Origin: Negativicutes bacterium
Lineage (GTDB): Bacteria > Bacillota_C > Negativicutes > Sporomusales_B > JARLHX01
Length of the DNA stretch: 64,000 nucleotides
NCBI GenBank assembly: GCA_031292015.1
Contig: JARLHY010000098.1
Span: 20,070 to 84,069 of the forward strand
Reading direction: 5' to 3'
The translations under genes were made by a program, and so were the position numbers. Shown in pieces: positions 26,359 through 34,743 of this stretch. Below the pieces are notes generated by a model that saw only the letters and a list, made by a program, of their open reading frames with translations, ran no database searches and was not told where the DNA came from. Within the stretch, counting starts at the first letter, position 1. Every line of letters starts with the position of its first letter.

Positions 26359-26904
26359 ATGAAACGAGTGTGGGTTGATCAAGACAAATGTTTGGGCTGC
26401 AAGACCTGCGAGCTGCAGTGTGCCGTTGAACGGGGGTCGGTAGCCAAGACCCTTGCCGGCGCGGTGAAGGAAGACCCGAAACCGCTGGCGCGGGTTGGGG
26501 TTTTCGGCCCGTCGGGCAGCAGCTTTCCCCTGCAGTGCCGTCACTGCGAAGACGCCACCTGCCTGAAGGCCTGCCCAGCCGGGGCGGCGCAGCGGGATCC
26601 GGAAAAAGGCCATACTTTCATCGATCAGACCAAATGCCGTGGCTGCTGGATGTGCGTCATGTCCTGTCCCTTTGGGGCGGTGCACCCTTCCGCCGCTTTC
26701 AAGGTGGCGGTGAAGTGCGACACCTGCGCCCAGATGGAGGAACCGGCCTGTGTGGCTGCCTGTCCTACCGGGGCGCTGGTGTACGAGGATGAAGCCGGCT
26801 TCGGCAAGGTGCTGGCCAAAAAACGCGGCCGTATCGCCACTTATGTCAAAACCGGCGCCGGCTCTGAAATAATCAGCTTAGATTTTGTACGGGGAGATGA
26901 CTGA
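26359..26904 (+). CDS. CooF-like polyferredoxin (electron carrier for CooS-like protein)
   Basis: A 181-residue iron-sulfur protein with four 4Fe-4S motifs. They are CLGCKTCELQC at residues 11-21, CRHCEDATCLKACP in the 50s-60s, CRGCWMCVMSCP near 90-100 and CDTCAQMEEPACVAACP near 117-133. This is the DmsB/HycB/CooF arrangement. Four bases separate it from the CooS-like gene, and a FAD-NAD oxidoreductase follows, so it most likely carries electrons between the two. GGAGG lies about seven bases before the ATG. No signal peptide is present, so it acts in the cytoplasm. Confidence 0.88.
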   Translation: MKRVWVDQDKCLGCKTCELQCAVERGSVAKTLAGAVKEDPKPLARVGVFGPSGSSFPLQCRHCEDATCLKACPAGAAQRDPEKGHTFIDQTKCRGCWMCVMSCPFGAVHPSAAFKVAVKCDTCAQMEEPACVAACPTGALVYEDEAGFGKVLAKKRGRIATYVKTGAGSEIISLDFVRGDD

Positions 26905-26907
26905 CAG

Positions 26908-28341
26908 ATGAAAGAAGTACGAAAAAAATCGGCGGACCCTGCTGTGAATCAGATGATTGTCAAGGCCTACCGGCAGCAAGTGGACCTGGCCTGGGACCGG
27001 GCCGAGGCCATGCAGCCCCAGTGCGGCTTCGGCCGGCTGGCAATCTGCTGTACCGACTGTTTTGAAGGACCCTGCCGGGTAAACCCCTTTGCCGACGAAG
27101 CCCAGCGGACGACCTGCGGACGCGATCAGGCCGCGCTCATCGCCAGTCATTTTATCAGGAGAACCGCCGACGGAGCCGGGGCGCTGGTGAAGCTGGCGGC
27201 GGAGTTCGGCGGCGATATCGGCTATAAAACCTGGCAGAAGGTCACCGCCAGCGACGATGCGATGTTCATCGCGAATTACGACCGCCGTCTGCGGGAGCTC
27301 GGCGAGGTAGCCGTCACCGCGTTGGCGGCTATCGGCAAAGCTAAAACCGCTGTTTATGGCCAGACCCAGCCGGATGTCAGCGCCGTCAATATGGGAGTGC
27401 TGAACGGCGAGGGCGCCAATATTGTGCTGCACGGCCATGTGCCGCCGCAAGCGGTGCAGGAGCTGGCGACCGCAGCCGGCGCGGCCGGAGTACAGGTTGT
27501 CGCGCTGTGCGGCAGCGAGCTGAGCGGGGCGATGAATATCCCGGTGCTCACCAACTACGATTCCCAGGAGACGCCGCTTCTTACCGGGGCTGTCGATCTG
27601 CTGGTCCTCGGCGGGCAGTGCGTCATGCCGGCGATGGTGGCTCTGGCCGACAAACTCGGGATACCGGTTATGAATGCAGCCGACCTGAAACAGGCCGACG
27701 CGGCGGTGGCTGTCGCAGTAGCGGCCTTCAAGCGCCGTGCCGGGAAAAAGACCGACATCCCGGCTGTTAAGGAAGAACTGTACGTCGGCTACACCGCCGA
27801 TAACAGCCCGGCTTTGTTCGAAGCTGTGGCCAAAGCTCACCGCAGGGGGGTTCTGCGGGGGGTTGTGTATATGGGCGGCTGCGGCAATATGTCCAGCACC
27901 CAGGACGCCGAACTGGTAAAGACCGCTGCAGGTCTGATCAACAACGGCTACCTGATTGTCACCTCCGGCTGCGCCGGCACCGCGCTGGCCAAGGCCGGCC
28001 TGTGCCATCCCGACCACGCCGGGGCGGCCGGTATAAAGAGCGCTGTCAGCGCCGACGTTCCGCCGGTGATCTATCTGGGTTCCTGCCATGACGCCGGCGA
28101 GTTTGCCGCTATCGCCAAAATCGTGTCGGCTTACGGGGTGCCGGTGGCTGCGGTGCTGCCGGAGCTGGTTCACAACAAAACACTGGCTACCATCATCGGT
28201 TTTGCCAGCCTCGGTATCGCCACTTTCGTCGGTATGGGCGAGATCGCCCTGCCGGGGGGCCTACTCGGCGGACGGGTCCAGACCTTCGCCGAGTTCCAAG
28301 AGCTGCCGCAGGCGCTGGCCGCAGTCGCCGCCGCGAAGTAG
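26908..28341 (+). CDS. Short nickel-iron carbon monoxide dehydrogenase-like protein (CooS family)
   Basis: A 477-residue member of the anaerobic CO dehydrogenase catalytic-subunit family, about 150 residues shorter than classical CooS. The B/D-cluster pattern is exact: Cys at 39, 47, 48, 51, 56 and 70. All six ligands expected for the Ni-Fe C-cluster can be placed: His175 (LHGHVP), Cys201 (ALCGS), Cys238 (GQCVMP), Cys325 (GGCGN), Cys355 (SGCAG) and Cys393 (GSCHD). A lysine (Lys424, HNKTL) sits where the catalytic lysine belongs. Missing is the His-rich helix after the B-cluster, here TADGAGALVKLAAEF, and most of the N-terminal helical domain. No acetyl-CoA synthase or hydrogenase genes are near. 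It may oxidise CO or reduce CO2 slowly, or act on another small molecule. Confidence 0.87.
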   Translation: MKEVRKKSADPAVNQMIVKAYRQQVDLAWDRAEAMQPQCGFGRLAICCTDCFEGPCRVNPFADEAQRTTCGRDQAALIASHFIRRTADGAGALVKLAAEFGGDIGYKTWQKVTASDDAMFIANYDRRLRELGEVAVTALAAIGKAKTAVYGQTQPDVSAVNMGVLNGEGANIVLHGHVPPQAVQELATAAGAAGVQVVALCGSELSGAMNIPVLTNYDSQETPLLTGAVDLLVLGGQCVMPAMVALADKLGIPVMNAADLKQADAAVAVAVAAFKRRAGKKTDIPAVKEELYVGYTADNSPALFEAVAKAHRRGVLRGVVYMGGCGNMSSTQDAELVKTAAGLINNGYLIVTSGCAGTALAKAGLCHPDHAGAAGIKSAVSADVPPVIYLGSCHDAGEFAAIAKIVSAYGVPVAAVLPELVHNKTLATIIGFASLGIATFVGMGEIALPGGLLGGRVQTFAEFQELPQALAAVAAAK

Positions 28342-28356
28342 AGCGGAGGAGAGGAT

Positions 28357-29571
28357 ATGTATATCATAATTGGCCAAGGGGCGGCAGGTACCACAGCCGC
28401 CAAAACGCTGCGGGAGATAGACCCGGCTACACCGGTGACGGTGATCACGGCCGAGCGGGACTATTTTTACAGCCGGATCGACCTGCCGGACATCATCGGC
28501 GGAAAGGTTGAGCCGGAAACGGCAGTACTCCAGACGCCGGAGGCTTTCGAGGCAATGGGCGTGACCTGCCTGATGGATACGACCGTCAAGGCGATCCACA
28601 CTGATTCGCAGCAGGTGGAGCTGGCGACCGGCGAGCGGCTGAATTATAAGAAACTGCTGCTGGCCACCGGTTCGGAGCCGGTGATGCCGCGGCTGCCCGG
28701 TATCGACGCCCAGGGAGTCCATACTCTGTGGACGATGGACCAGGCCCGGGCGATGATCGCCGCTGCCGCTGCCGCGAAAAGCGCGGTGGTAGTCGGAGCG
28801 GGGCTGATCGGGCTGAAAACGGCTTTGGCGCTGACGGCCCGGGGCCTCAAGGTCACGGTGGTGGAAAGGCTGCCCAGGGTTATGCCCCGCCAGCTGGATG
28901 ACGCCGCCGCCGCGATGGTCTCCGAGCGACTTGCAGCCAAAAATGTCGAGGTGCTTGTCGATACCGAGGTTCGGGGCATCGTTGCCGCCGACGGAGTCGT
29001 AACCGGGGTCGAGCTGGCCGGCAAAAAGCTGGCCTGCGACATGGTGATCATGGCCATCGGGGTCAAACCGAGCACCGCGCTGGCTGCAGCCGCCGGACTG
29101 CGGACCGGTCGGGGAATTGCCGTCGATCTTTGTCAGATGACTTCGACCGAAGGCGTCTACGCTGCCGGCGACGCGGCCGAAACCACCGACGCCCTGAGCG
29201 GTGAGCCGGCTGTGCCGGCTATCTGGCCGGCGGCTGTGGAACAGGGCCGGATCGCCGCCTGGAACATGGCGGGCAGCAGGCTGGAGTACGACGGTGCTGT
29301 CGCGATGAATTCGGTGGAGGTGGCCGGAATGCCGCTGGTTTCGGTGGGAGACATCGAAGGCCAGGCCGAAGATGAGGTTTTTATCAGCCGCAAGGGCGGC
29401 AATTACAGAAAAATCGTGCTGCGCGGCAAGGTGGTACGAGGCGTGCTCTGTCTGGGCGACATCCGTCAGGCGGGGGCAATCGGCGGGCTTATTCTGCGCC
29501 GGACCGAACTGGACGATCCCTATCGCCTGGTATCGCCGCTGTTCAGCTTTATCGATCTTATTGCCGGATAA
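28357..29571 (+). CDS. FAD-dependent NAD(P)H oxidoreductase (FNOR of CooS-CooF module)
   Basis: A 404-residue pyridine-nucleotide-disulfide-type flavoprotein without redox cysteines. The FAD-binding motif IIGQGAAGTTAAKTL is at residue 3-17, LLATGSEPVMPRLPG near 105, the NAD fold AVVVGAGLIGLKTALAL near 145 and the second FAD motif TEGVYAAGDAAE near 265. It resembles the NADH-binding part of rubredoxin and nitrite reductases. Its place directly after CooF- and CooS-like genes matches known CooS-CooF-FNOR arrangements, where it exchanges electrons with NAD(P). The ATG has GGAGGAGAGG upstream. Confidence 0.88.
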   Translation: MYIIIGQGAAGTTAAKTLREIDPATPVTVITAERDYFYSRIDLPDIIGGKVEPETAVLQTPEAFEAMGVTCLMDTTVKAIHTDSQQVELATGERLNYKKLLLATGSEPVMPRLPGIDAQGVHTLWTMDQARAMIAAAAAAKSAVVVGAGLIGLKTALALTARGLKVTVVERLPRVMPRQLDDAAAAMVSERLAAKNVEVLVDTEVRGIVAADGVVTGVELAGKKLACDMVIMAIGVKPSTALAAAAGLRTGRGIAVDLCQMTSTEGVYAAGDAAETTDALSGEPAVPAIWPAAVEQGRIAAWNMAGSRLEYDGAVAMNSVEVAGMPLVSVGDIEGQAEDEVFISRKGGNYRKIVLRGKVVRGVLCLGDIRQAGAIGGLILRRTELDDPYRLVSPLFSFIDLIAG

Positions 29572-29583
29572 GGGGGGGAAGGC

Positions 29584-30327
29584 ATGCGTATAGACAAAGG
29601 CAAGTGTGCCGGTTGCGGGCAATGCGGCGAGTATTGCACCATCGGCAACATCACCAGTCGCCGGCGTGACGACAAAACCGGGCGACTATACTATGAAATC
29701 GATGAGGATGAATGCGTCGATTGCGGCGTGTGCTTGCGGTCCGGAGTGTGTTCGACCGAGGCGCTGCATATGCCGGATTATGACTACCCGCGGATTTTGC
29801 GGGGCCAGTTCAGCGATCCGCTGGTGGTACACCCGAAAACCAACGTGCCGGGCCGCGGCACCGAAGAAATGAAGACCATCGAAGTTACCGGCCGGATCAA
29901 ACGCGGCTTCGTCGGCATCGCCTGTGAGATGGGGCGGCCGACGGTGGGAGCGCGTTTTACCGATGTGGAGAAAGTGGCAATGGCGCTGGCCAAGCTGGGG
30001 GTCGAGTTTGAGCCTGCAAACCCCTGCACCCAGGTAATGGCTGACCCCAAGAAGGGCACCTTCAAGGAAGAGGTCAAAAACGAAAAGGTGCTGTCGGCGA
30101 TCATCGAGATGATTGTTCCGCTGGCTGAGGCGAAAGAGGTGCTGGCCACCATTCGCCAGGTAGCCGGTGAGGTGGGCTGTGTGTTCAGCGTCGATCTGAT
30201 CTGCCCGTTGGCTGAGGACGGTTCGGTCCCGACCGTCGCCATTTTGGAATCCCTCGGCTGGCAGGTGCCGCCCAACGGCAAAGTGAACAACGGCCTGGGA
30301 CGGCCGCTCGCAAGGGAGGTGCAATAG
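29584..30327 (+). CDS. Two-cluster ferredoxin fused to a conserved domain of unknown function (copy 2)
   Basis: A 247-residue paralogue of the protein at 23940-24686, with the same layout. Cluster motifs are CAGCGQCGEYC from residue 8 and CVDCGVCLRSGVCS from about residue 43, again with the four-residue spacing and here Ser instead of Pro after the last Cys. The unknown domain keeps VPGRGTEEMKT, CEMGRPTVGARFTDVEKV and EKVLSAIIEMIVP. By eye well over half of residues match copy 1, more diverged at the far C-terminus. It ends directly before the start of copy 2 of the partner gene. Two paralogous pairs in one operon suggest two related steps or a hetero-oligomer. Confidence 0.8.
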   Translation: MRIDKGKCAGCGQCGEYCTIGNITSRRRDDKTGRLYYEIDEDECVDCGVCLRSGVCSTEALHMPDYDYPRILRGQFSDPLVVHPKTNVPGRGTEEMKTIEVTGRIKRGFVGIACEMGRPTVGARFTDVEKVAMALAKLGVEFEPANPCTQVMADPKKGTFKEEVKNEKVLSAIIEMIVPLAEAKEVLATIRQVAGEVGCVFSVDLICPLAEDGSVPTVAILESLGWQVPPNGKVNNGLGRPLAREVQ

Positions 30328-30963
30328 ATGACCCATACTCTGCATCGCCGGGGCAGCAAAGAAAGCCTGTCCCACGATTTTGTCATCCATTCCATGCCGG
30401 CCCGGGGCTTCAACCACGAAGGCGCCCGACCCAAGCTGCAGAAGTTTCTCGAAATCGTCCGCCGCCATGGCGCGGTCAACACCGGTGACGGCAAGCGGGG
30501 CAACAAGTATTATCTTGAACCGGACGACATGTACGAGAACCTGGCAACCATCACTCACGCCGTATTCACCGACGAGGACGCCCTGACCGAGGTGCTGCGG
30601 GAACTGAAGGAAGCCGACGTGGGCATGTCCATCACTACCTCGGGTCTTTTGGATAAGTTGTTCGCCTGTTGCAACAAAGCCGGGATAACGCCTTTCGCCA
30701 TGGAGCATTCGCTGGGGGTACTGGGGAATACGGCCCGGCTGCCGGACGATGAAATCATGCAGATCACGACGATGTGCGGCCATGCCATGGTGTCGCAGGG
30801 GCTGGTGCGGCGGCTGATCCGCAAGATAAAGAAAGGGGAGATGACGCCGGCCGAGGCCGGGGACGAGCTGGCCAAGCCCTGCCAGTGCGGGGTGTTCAAC
30901 CCGGTACGGGCGGCCGAACTGATCGAAGAGCACTGTGCGCTCTATTGCGTAGCAGAAAAATAA
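30328..30963 (+). CDS. Conserved protein of unknown function, partner of the ferredoxin-like protein (copy 2)
   Basis: A 211-residue paralogue of 24683-25324 that starts on the base after the upstream stop codon. THTLHRRG opens the protein; GNKYYLEPDD, LGVLGNTARLPDDEI, TTMCGHAMV and KPCQCGVFNP are shared with copy 1. The CC pair near residue 112 (FACCNKAG) aligns with HECCREAG of copy 1, so all cysteine positions are kept, arguing for a metal or Fe-S role. No known domain is recognised. The MFS carrier gene follows 18 bases later. Confidence 0.78.
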   Translation: MTHTLHRRGSKESLSHDFVIHSMPARGFNHEGARPKLQKFLEIVRRHGAVNTGDGKRGNKYYLEPDDMYENLATITHAVFTDEDALTEVLRELKEADVGMSITTSGLLDKLFACCNKAGITPFAMEHSLGVLGNTARLPDDEIMQITTMCGHAMVSQGLVRRLIRKIKKGEMTPAEAGDELAKPCQCGVFNPVRAAELIEEHCALYCVAEK

Positions 30964-30981
30964 CAGCACGGAGGAATTACC

Positions 30982-32295
30982 ATGGGTGAGAAACCGACCA
31001 AGATCCGTTATTGGGTATTGTTTGTGGTCTGCCTGGTTTATTTCATTACCTACCTCGATCGTGTCAACATCGCGGTAGCGGCGCCGGTGCTAAGCAAGGA
31101 ATTCAACATCAGCAAGGTGGAACTGGGGGCGCTCTTTTCCGCCTTCTCGCTTTCATATTTTCTGTTCCAAATCCCCATCGGCATGATGGGTGACCGGTTT
31201 GGGCCCCGCAAAGTCCTGGCAGGGCTGGTGTCCTTCTGGTCAGTCATGACCGCTGCCACGGCGCTGGCCTGGAGCTTCTCCTCGATGCTGGTCATCCGCT
31301 TCGTGTTCGGCATCGGCGAAGCCGGGGCCTTTCCCAACGCCACCCGGGCTTTCTCCAACTGGATGCCTTCCACGGAACGCGGCTTCGCCCAGGGCTTGAC
31401 CCATGCTTTCGCCCGGGGCGGCGGAGCGTTCGCGCCGCTGATCGTCGCCCCGCTGGTGGTTGCCCTGGGCTGGCGGGCCGCGTTCTATATCTGCGCCGCC
31501 TCCGGGCTGGCGTGGTCTGCGGTCTGGTACTTCTGGTACCGCGACAAACCCACCGAATACCAGGAAAAATGGGGCAGCCTCAACCAGGCCGAGCTGGATA
31601 TCATCAACGAGGGCAAGGTCGAAAACAAAAACAAGCCCAAGCTGCCCTTCCGGACAATGATCAAGAGCAAAAACCTGTGGGCGCTGTGTATCGGCTATCT
31701 GTGCTATTGCTGGAATATCTGGATTTATCTGACCTGGCTGCCCACCTATCTGGTGGACGCCCGCGGCTTCACGATTCTCAAAATGGGGATATTCGCGAGC
31801 CTGCCGCTGCTGGCCGGAACTATCGGTGATACTCTGGGCGGCTGGCTGTCGGACAAAATCTGGCAGAGGACCGGCCGGGGCAAATTCTCGCGCCGGATCG
31901 TTGCCATGGTTGGTTTGCTGATAGCTGCAGGCTTCATGATTCCCGGCGCCATGACCGACTCGGCCAATTTGGCGGTATTCCTGCTGGCCTGCTCGCTGTT
32001 CGGCCTGGAAATGGCGGTGGGCGTCTACTGGGCAGTCTGTCTTGATATCGGTCACGAATACGCCGGAACCGTGTCAGGGATGATGAACTGCATCGGCAAC
32101 ATCGGCTCCTTCGGATCGCCGCTGCTATTTGGCATTATCGTCCAATACACAGGCTCCTGGGTCATTCCTTTTGTGGTCGCCAGCGTCCTGCTGGTAATTG
32201 CCGCACTGCTGTGGCTGTGGACCAACCCGGAGGTTTCGGTGGCGGACGAACTGGGGCTTGGCAAGGAAACGGTCCCGCCCGATATTTCAACCTGA
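30982..32295 (+). CDS. MFS transporter, anion:cation symporter type
   Basis: A 437-residue carrier with 12 predicted membrane segments. YFITYLDRVNIAVAAPV in the first segment and GDRFGPRKVLAG in the first cytoplasmic loop are typical of the ACS family, whose members import sugar acids (galactonate, glucarate, hexuronate), phthalate and related anions using protons. It is the last gene of the sigma-54 cluster and probably brings in its substrate, which would then be an organic anion. A GGAGG site precedes the ATG by 8 bases and a clear terminator follows 25 bases after the stop. Confidence 0.92.
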   Translation: MGEKPTKIRYWVLFVVCLVYFITYLDRVNIAVAAPVLSKEFNISKVELGALFSAFSLSYFLFQIPIGMMGDRFGPRKVLAGLVSFWSVMTAATALAWSFSSMLVIRFVFGIGEAGAFPNATRAFSNWMPSTERGFAQGLTHAFARGGGAFAPLIVAPLVVALGWRAAFYICAASGLAWSAVWYFWYRDKPTEYQEKWGSLNQAELDIINEGKVENKNKPKLPFRTMIKSKNLWALCIGYLCYCWNIWIYLTWLPTYLVDARGFTILKMGIFASLPLLAGTIGDTLGGWLSDKIWQRTGRGKFSRRIVAMVGLLIAAGFMIPGAMTDSANLAVFLLACSLFGLEMAVGVYWAVCLDIGHEYAGTVSGMMNCIGNIGSFGSPLLFGIIVQYTGSWVIPFVVASVLLVIAALLWLWTNPEVSVADELGLGKETVPPDIST

Positions 32296-32320
32296 GCCTG
32301 ACATACTTTTCGTAGCAGCA

Positions 32321-32368
32321 AAAAAGACCTTGCTGCATCGGCAGTCGCCGTTGCAACGAGGTCTTTTT
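32321..32368 (+). terminator. Terminator of the CooS-like/PdxA-like cluster
   Basis: AAAAAGACCT with its continuation at 32321-32337 pairs with 32352-32368, ending in TTTTT. The A-run and T-run make it usable from both sides. It closes the long sigma-54-driven operon. Confidence 0.88.
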
Positions 32369-32538
32369 CGGTTGTTGGAAGCCAAATTAGCTTGCGGCGC
32401 CTTCGTCCGGAACTTCGTCAGGCCGGGCGCTTTGGCGGCCCCAACTGGAGTCCAGGCAGGAAAAAGAGGCAGGGCGGGGGAAGTTATTCATAGGCAGGCG
32501 GCCGCTACGGCCGCAATTCATGTTATGCGGAGGTTGTT

Positions 32539-34101
32539 ATGAGAGCTGGCTGTCGCAGCGTTATTGCAGTTTTGATCCTTCTCCTGCTCGCGTCGCCCCC
32601 GGGCTTCGCTCTGGCGGCGGAAAGCGCCGCCGATCTTGTGGGAATTCAGGTTTTGACGGTGAACGACTTTCACGGCGCCCTGAGCGAGAATGGGCTGAAT
32701 CCCGGAGCGGCGAAACTGGCCGGGGTCATTCGGGCCGCCAAAGACAAAAACCCCGTCGGGACGCTGATCTTAAGCGCCGGCGATATGTTCCAGGGTACGC
32801 CGGATTCCAACCTGCTTGGCGGCAAACCGGTGGTGGCGGTGATGAACGCCGTCGGTTTCGACGCCATGGCGCTGGGCAACCACGAGTTCGACTGGGGAAT
32901 CGGGGTGCTGAAGGAGCGGATCGGCGAGTCGACCTTCCCTTACCTGGCCGCCAATGTTGTCGATAAGGCCACAAACCAGGTTGCAGCTTTTGTCCGGCCC
33001 TACAGCATCCTGGAGCGCTGCGGCGTGAAAATCGCCGTCATCGGGCTGTCCACGCCGGAAACGGCTTACAAATCCGACGCCAAAACGGTGGCGGCTTTTA
33101 TCTTCCAGGATCCGTCCGCCACCGTCCACGCCCTGCTGCCGGAGCTTGAGCGGCAGAAGGTGGATGTGATTATCGCCCTGACCCACCTGGCGGCCTACCA
33201 GGACAGCGACGGGACGATCAGTGACGACGCGGCGGTCCTGGCAGCCAGGGAACCGGCACTGGCTGCGGTGGTCTCAGGCCACTCCCATCAGACAGTGGCC
33301 GGCAAAGTCGCAGGCATTCCCGTGGTCCAGGCGTGGTACTCCGGCCGGGCGGTGGGAGAAATCGAACTGATTTACAAGAAAAGCACCCATCAGGTTATCT
33401 TTTCCACCGCCACAGTGATGAAAGTGACGGTCGAAGGGGCGCCATCCGACCCGGTGGTGGCGGCGCTGGTCGCCAAAGCCGGCCAGGAGGTCGCTCCAGT
33501 CAAAAACAGGCTCATGGGCAAGACCACGGTCAGGCTGGACCATGACAGGGAGGGGCAGGAATCCTCGCTGCTGGGGCAGTGGACCACCGACAGGATGCGG
33601 GAAGCCGCCGGCGCCGACATCGCCTTTGAAAACGCCGGCGGACTGCGGACCGCCATCCCGGCCGGCGATATCACCATGGGCAACTTCTATGAGGTGCTGC
33701 CTTTTGACAATACCCTGGTCACTGTCGACATGACCGGGGCCCAGATCATGAAGGTGCTGCAGCACGGGCTGCCGGGCGGCAAATTCGGCATGGTCCAGTT
33801 TTCCGGGATCAAGGTGGCTTGGGACTCTTCCCTGCCGGCCGAGGGCAGGATCCTTGCCGTTACTCTGCCGGACGGGACGCCGCTGGCAGCGGACCGCAGC
33901 TACCGGGTGGTGACCAACGATTTTATGGCCGCAGGCGGTGACGGGTTCACGATGTTCAGGGAAGGGCAGAATATGGTGGATACCAATATGCCGCTGCGGA
34001 ACGTTCTGGCGGACTACCTGCAGAAAACCCCGCTGATTTCGCCGCTCCTCGACGACCGCTGCACCGATGTCCGCCAGGCCAAACTTCCCCTGGCCGCGTA
34101 G
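32539..34101 (+). CDS. Exported 5'-nucleotidase / UDP-sugar-hydrolase family metallophosphatase
   Basis: A 520-residue periplasmic enzyme with an N-terminal signal peptide (hydrophobic core to about residue 27, cleavage near ALAAES). The metallophosphoesterase domain shows VNDFHGAL at residue 41-48, LSAGDMFQGTP, LGNHEFDWG, ALTHLAA and SGHSHQ. The C-terminal nucleotide-binding domain has ENAGGLRTAIPAGDITMGNF and VTNDFMAAGGDGFTMF. This is the UshA/YfkN layout, releasing phosphate and nucleosides from extracellular nucleotides. GGAGG is eight bases before the ATG. The 170 bases between the upstream terminator and this gene show no further gene. It is monocistronic by layout. Confidence 0.93.
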   Translation: MRAGCRSVIAVLILLLLASPPGFALAAESAADLVGIQVLTVNDFHGALSENGLNPGAAKLAGVIRAAKDKNPVGTLILSAGDMFQGTPDSNLLGGKPVVAVMNAVGFDAMALGNHEFDWGIGVLKERIGESTFPYLAANVVDKATNQVAAFVRPYSILERCGVKIAVIGLSTPETAYKSDAKTVAAFIFQDPSATVHALLPELERQKVDVIIALTHLAAYQDSDGTISDDAAVLAAREPALAAVVSGHSHQTVAGKVAGIPVVQAWYSGRAVGEIELIYKKSTHQVIFSTATVMKVTVEGAPSDPVVAALVAKAGQEVAPVKNRLMGKTTVRLDHDREGQESSLLGQWTTDRMREAAGADIAFENAGGLRTAIPAGDITMGNFYEVLPFDNTLVTVDMTGAQIMKVLQHGLPGGKFGMVQFSGIKVAWDSSLPAEGRILAVTLPDGTPLAADRSYRVVTNDFMAAGGDGFTMFREGQNMVDTNMPLRNVLADYLQKTPLISPLLDDRCTDVRQAKLPLAA

Positions 34102-34146
34102 CTTCGTTTTTAGTATTGCGTGATAACTACAGCCGGCCAAAAAAAA

Positions 34147-34164
34147 GAGAGGCTAGCGCCTCTC
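34147..34164 (-). terminator. Terminator of the small exported protein gene
   Basis: A 7-bp perfect stem with a TAGC loop at 34147-34164 overlaps the last codons of the minus-strand gene. It is followed on that strand by at least six T's (A's at 34139-34146). It may also serve the convergent nucleotidase gene. Confidence 0.8.
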
Positions 34165-34539
34165 CAGTACCTTATCCAGCACCGGCTTCCACAGGGGGTC
34201 GTCATAGGGATTCCAACGGTCGGTGGGGGGAGACTCCTTGACGTTAAGCAGCTTTCCCTTGTTGTCGTAGCGCTCCTCATGGATGACGGTCCAGGTTTTG
34301 TTGTCCGGGTTGAGGTAAACGATGTCGGTGCGATAGTCGCTGGCAGGCTTGGACACCAGTTTGACGTCGAATTGCTTGACGGCTTTGTCGTTCAGGGTGG
34401 CGGACGAAATGGAGTCGAGGTTCAGGTAGACCGAGGTGTCCTTGGTTTCGTTGACAAGGGTCCATTTTATGTCCGCGGCGTAGCCGATGCTGCCAAGGAC
34501 AAAGGCAAAGAGCAGAGCAGCAAGCACGATTTTTTTCAT
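34153..34539 (-). CDS. Small exported protein, surface-adhesin-E-like
   Basis: A 128-residue protein. The ATG at 34539 has GGAGGTGAT nine bases upstream, and the longer open frame to 34698 has none. MKKIVLAALLFAFVLGSIGYAA is a typical cleaved signal peptide. The mature part (WTLVNETKDTSVYLNLDSI, then a YRTDIVYLNPDNKTWT segment and an ERYDNKGKLL segment) resembles the short exported proteins often annotated as surface-adhesin E in Negativicutes. That match is from memory and tentative. Function unknown. It is transcribed from a good promoter just upstream and ends in its own terminator. Confidence 0.75.
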   Translation of the reverse strand: MKKIVLAALLFAFVLGSIGYAADIKWTLVNETKDTSVYLNLDSISSATLNDKAVKQFDVKLVSKPASDYRTDIVYLNPDNKTWTVIHEERYDNKGKLLNVKESPPTDRWNPYDDPLWKPVLDKVLERR

Positions 34540-34561
34540 AACATCACCTCCAGTTGTCTTT

Positions 34562-34590
34562 ATTATAACCCGGACAAATAGGGGGCGCAA
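34562..34590 (-). promoter_or_regulatory. Sigma-A promoter of the small exported protein
   Basis: On the minus strand TTGCGC (34585-34590) and a perfect TATAAT (34562-34567) are separated by 17 bases. The -10 is 22 bases from the start codon, so the leader is very short. Confidence 0.65.
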
Positions 34591-34743
34591 TCGTGAGGTG
34601 GCCGATCCGGTTATCGCAGGAAGGATTCTGCGAAATATTCTTGCTGACAGGGGAAACGGCAACAGGAATCTGGCGGGATTTCCAGAAAGGATTAACAAGA
34701 AGCTTCGGACGGATGCCCGAAAAAATATTAATGAGGTGAGAGT

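Noticed and set aside
26878..29622. Long minus-strand frames opposite the CooS-like and FNOR genes
   Set aside because: The plus-strand proteins show complete catalytic motifs; these frames have none.
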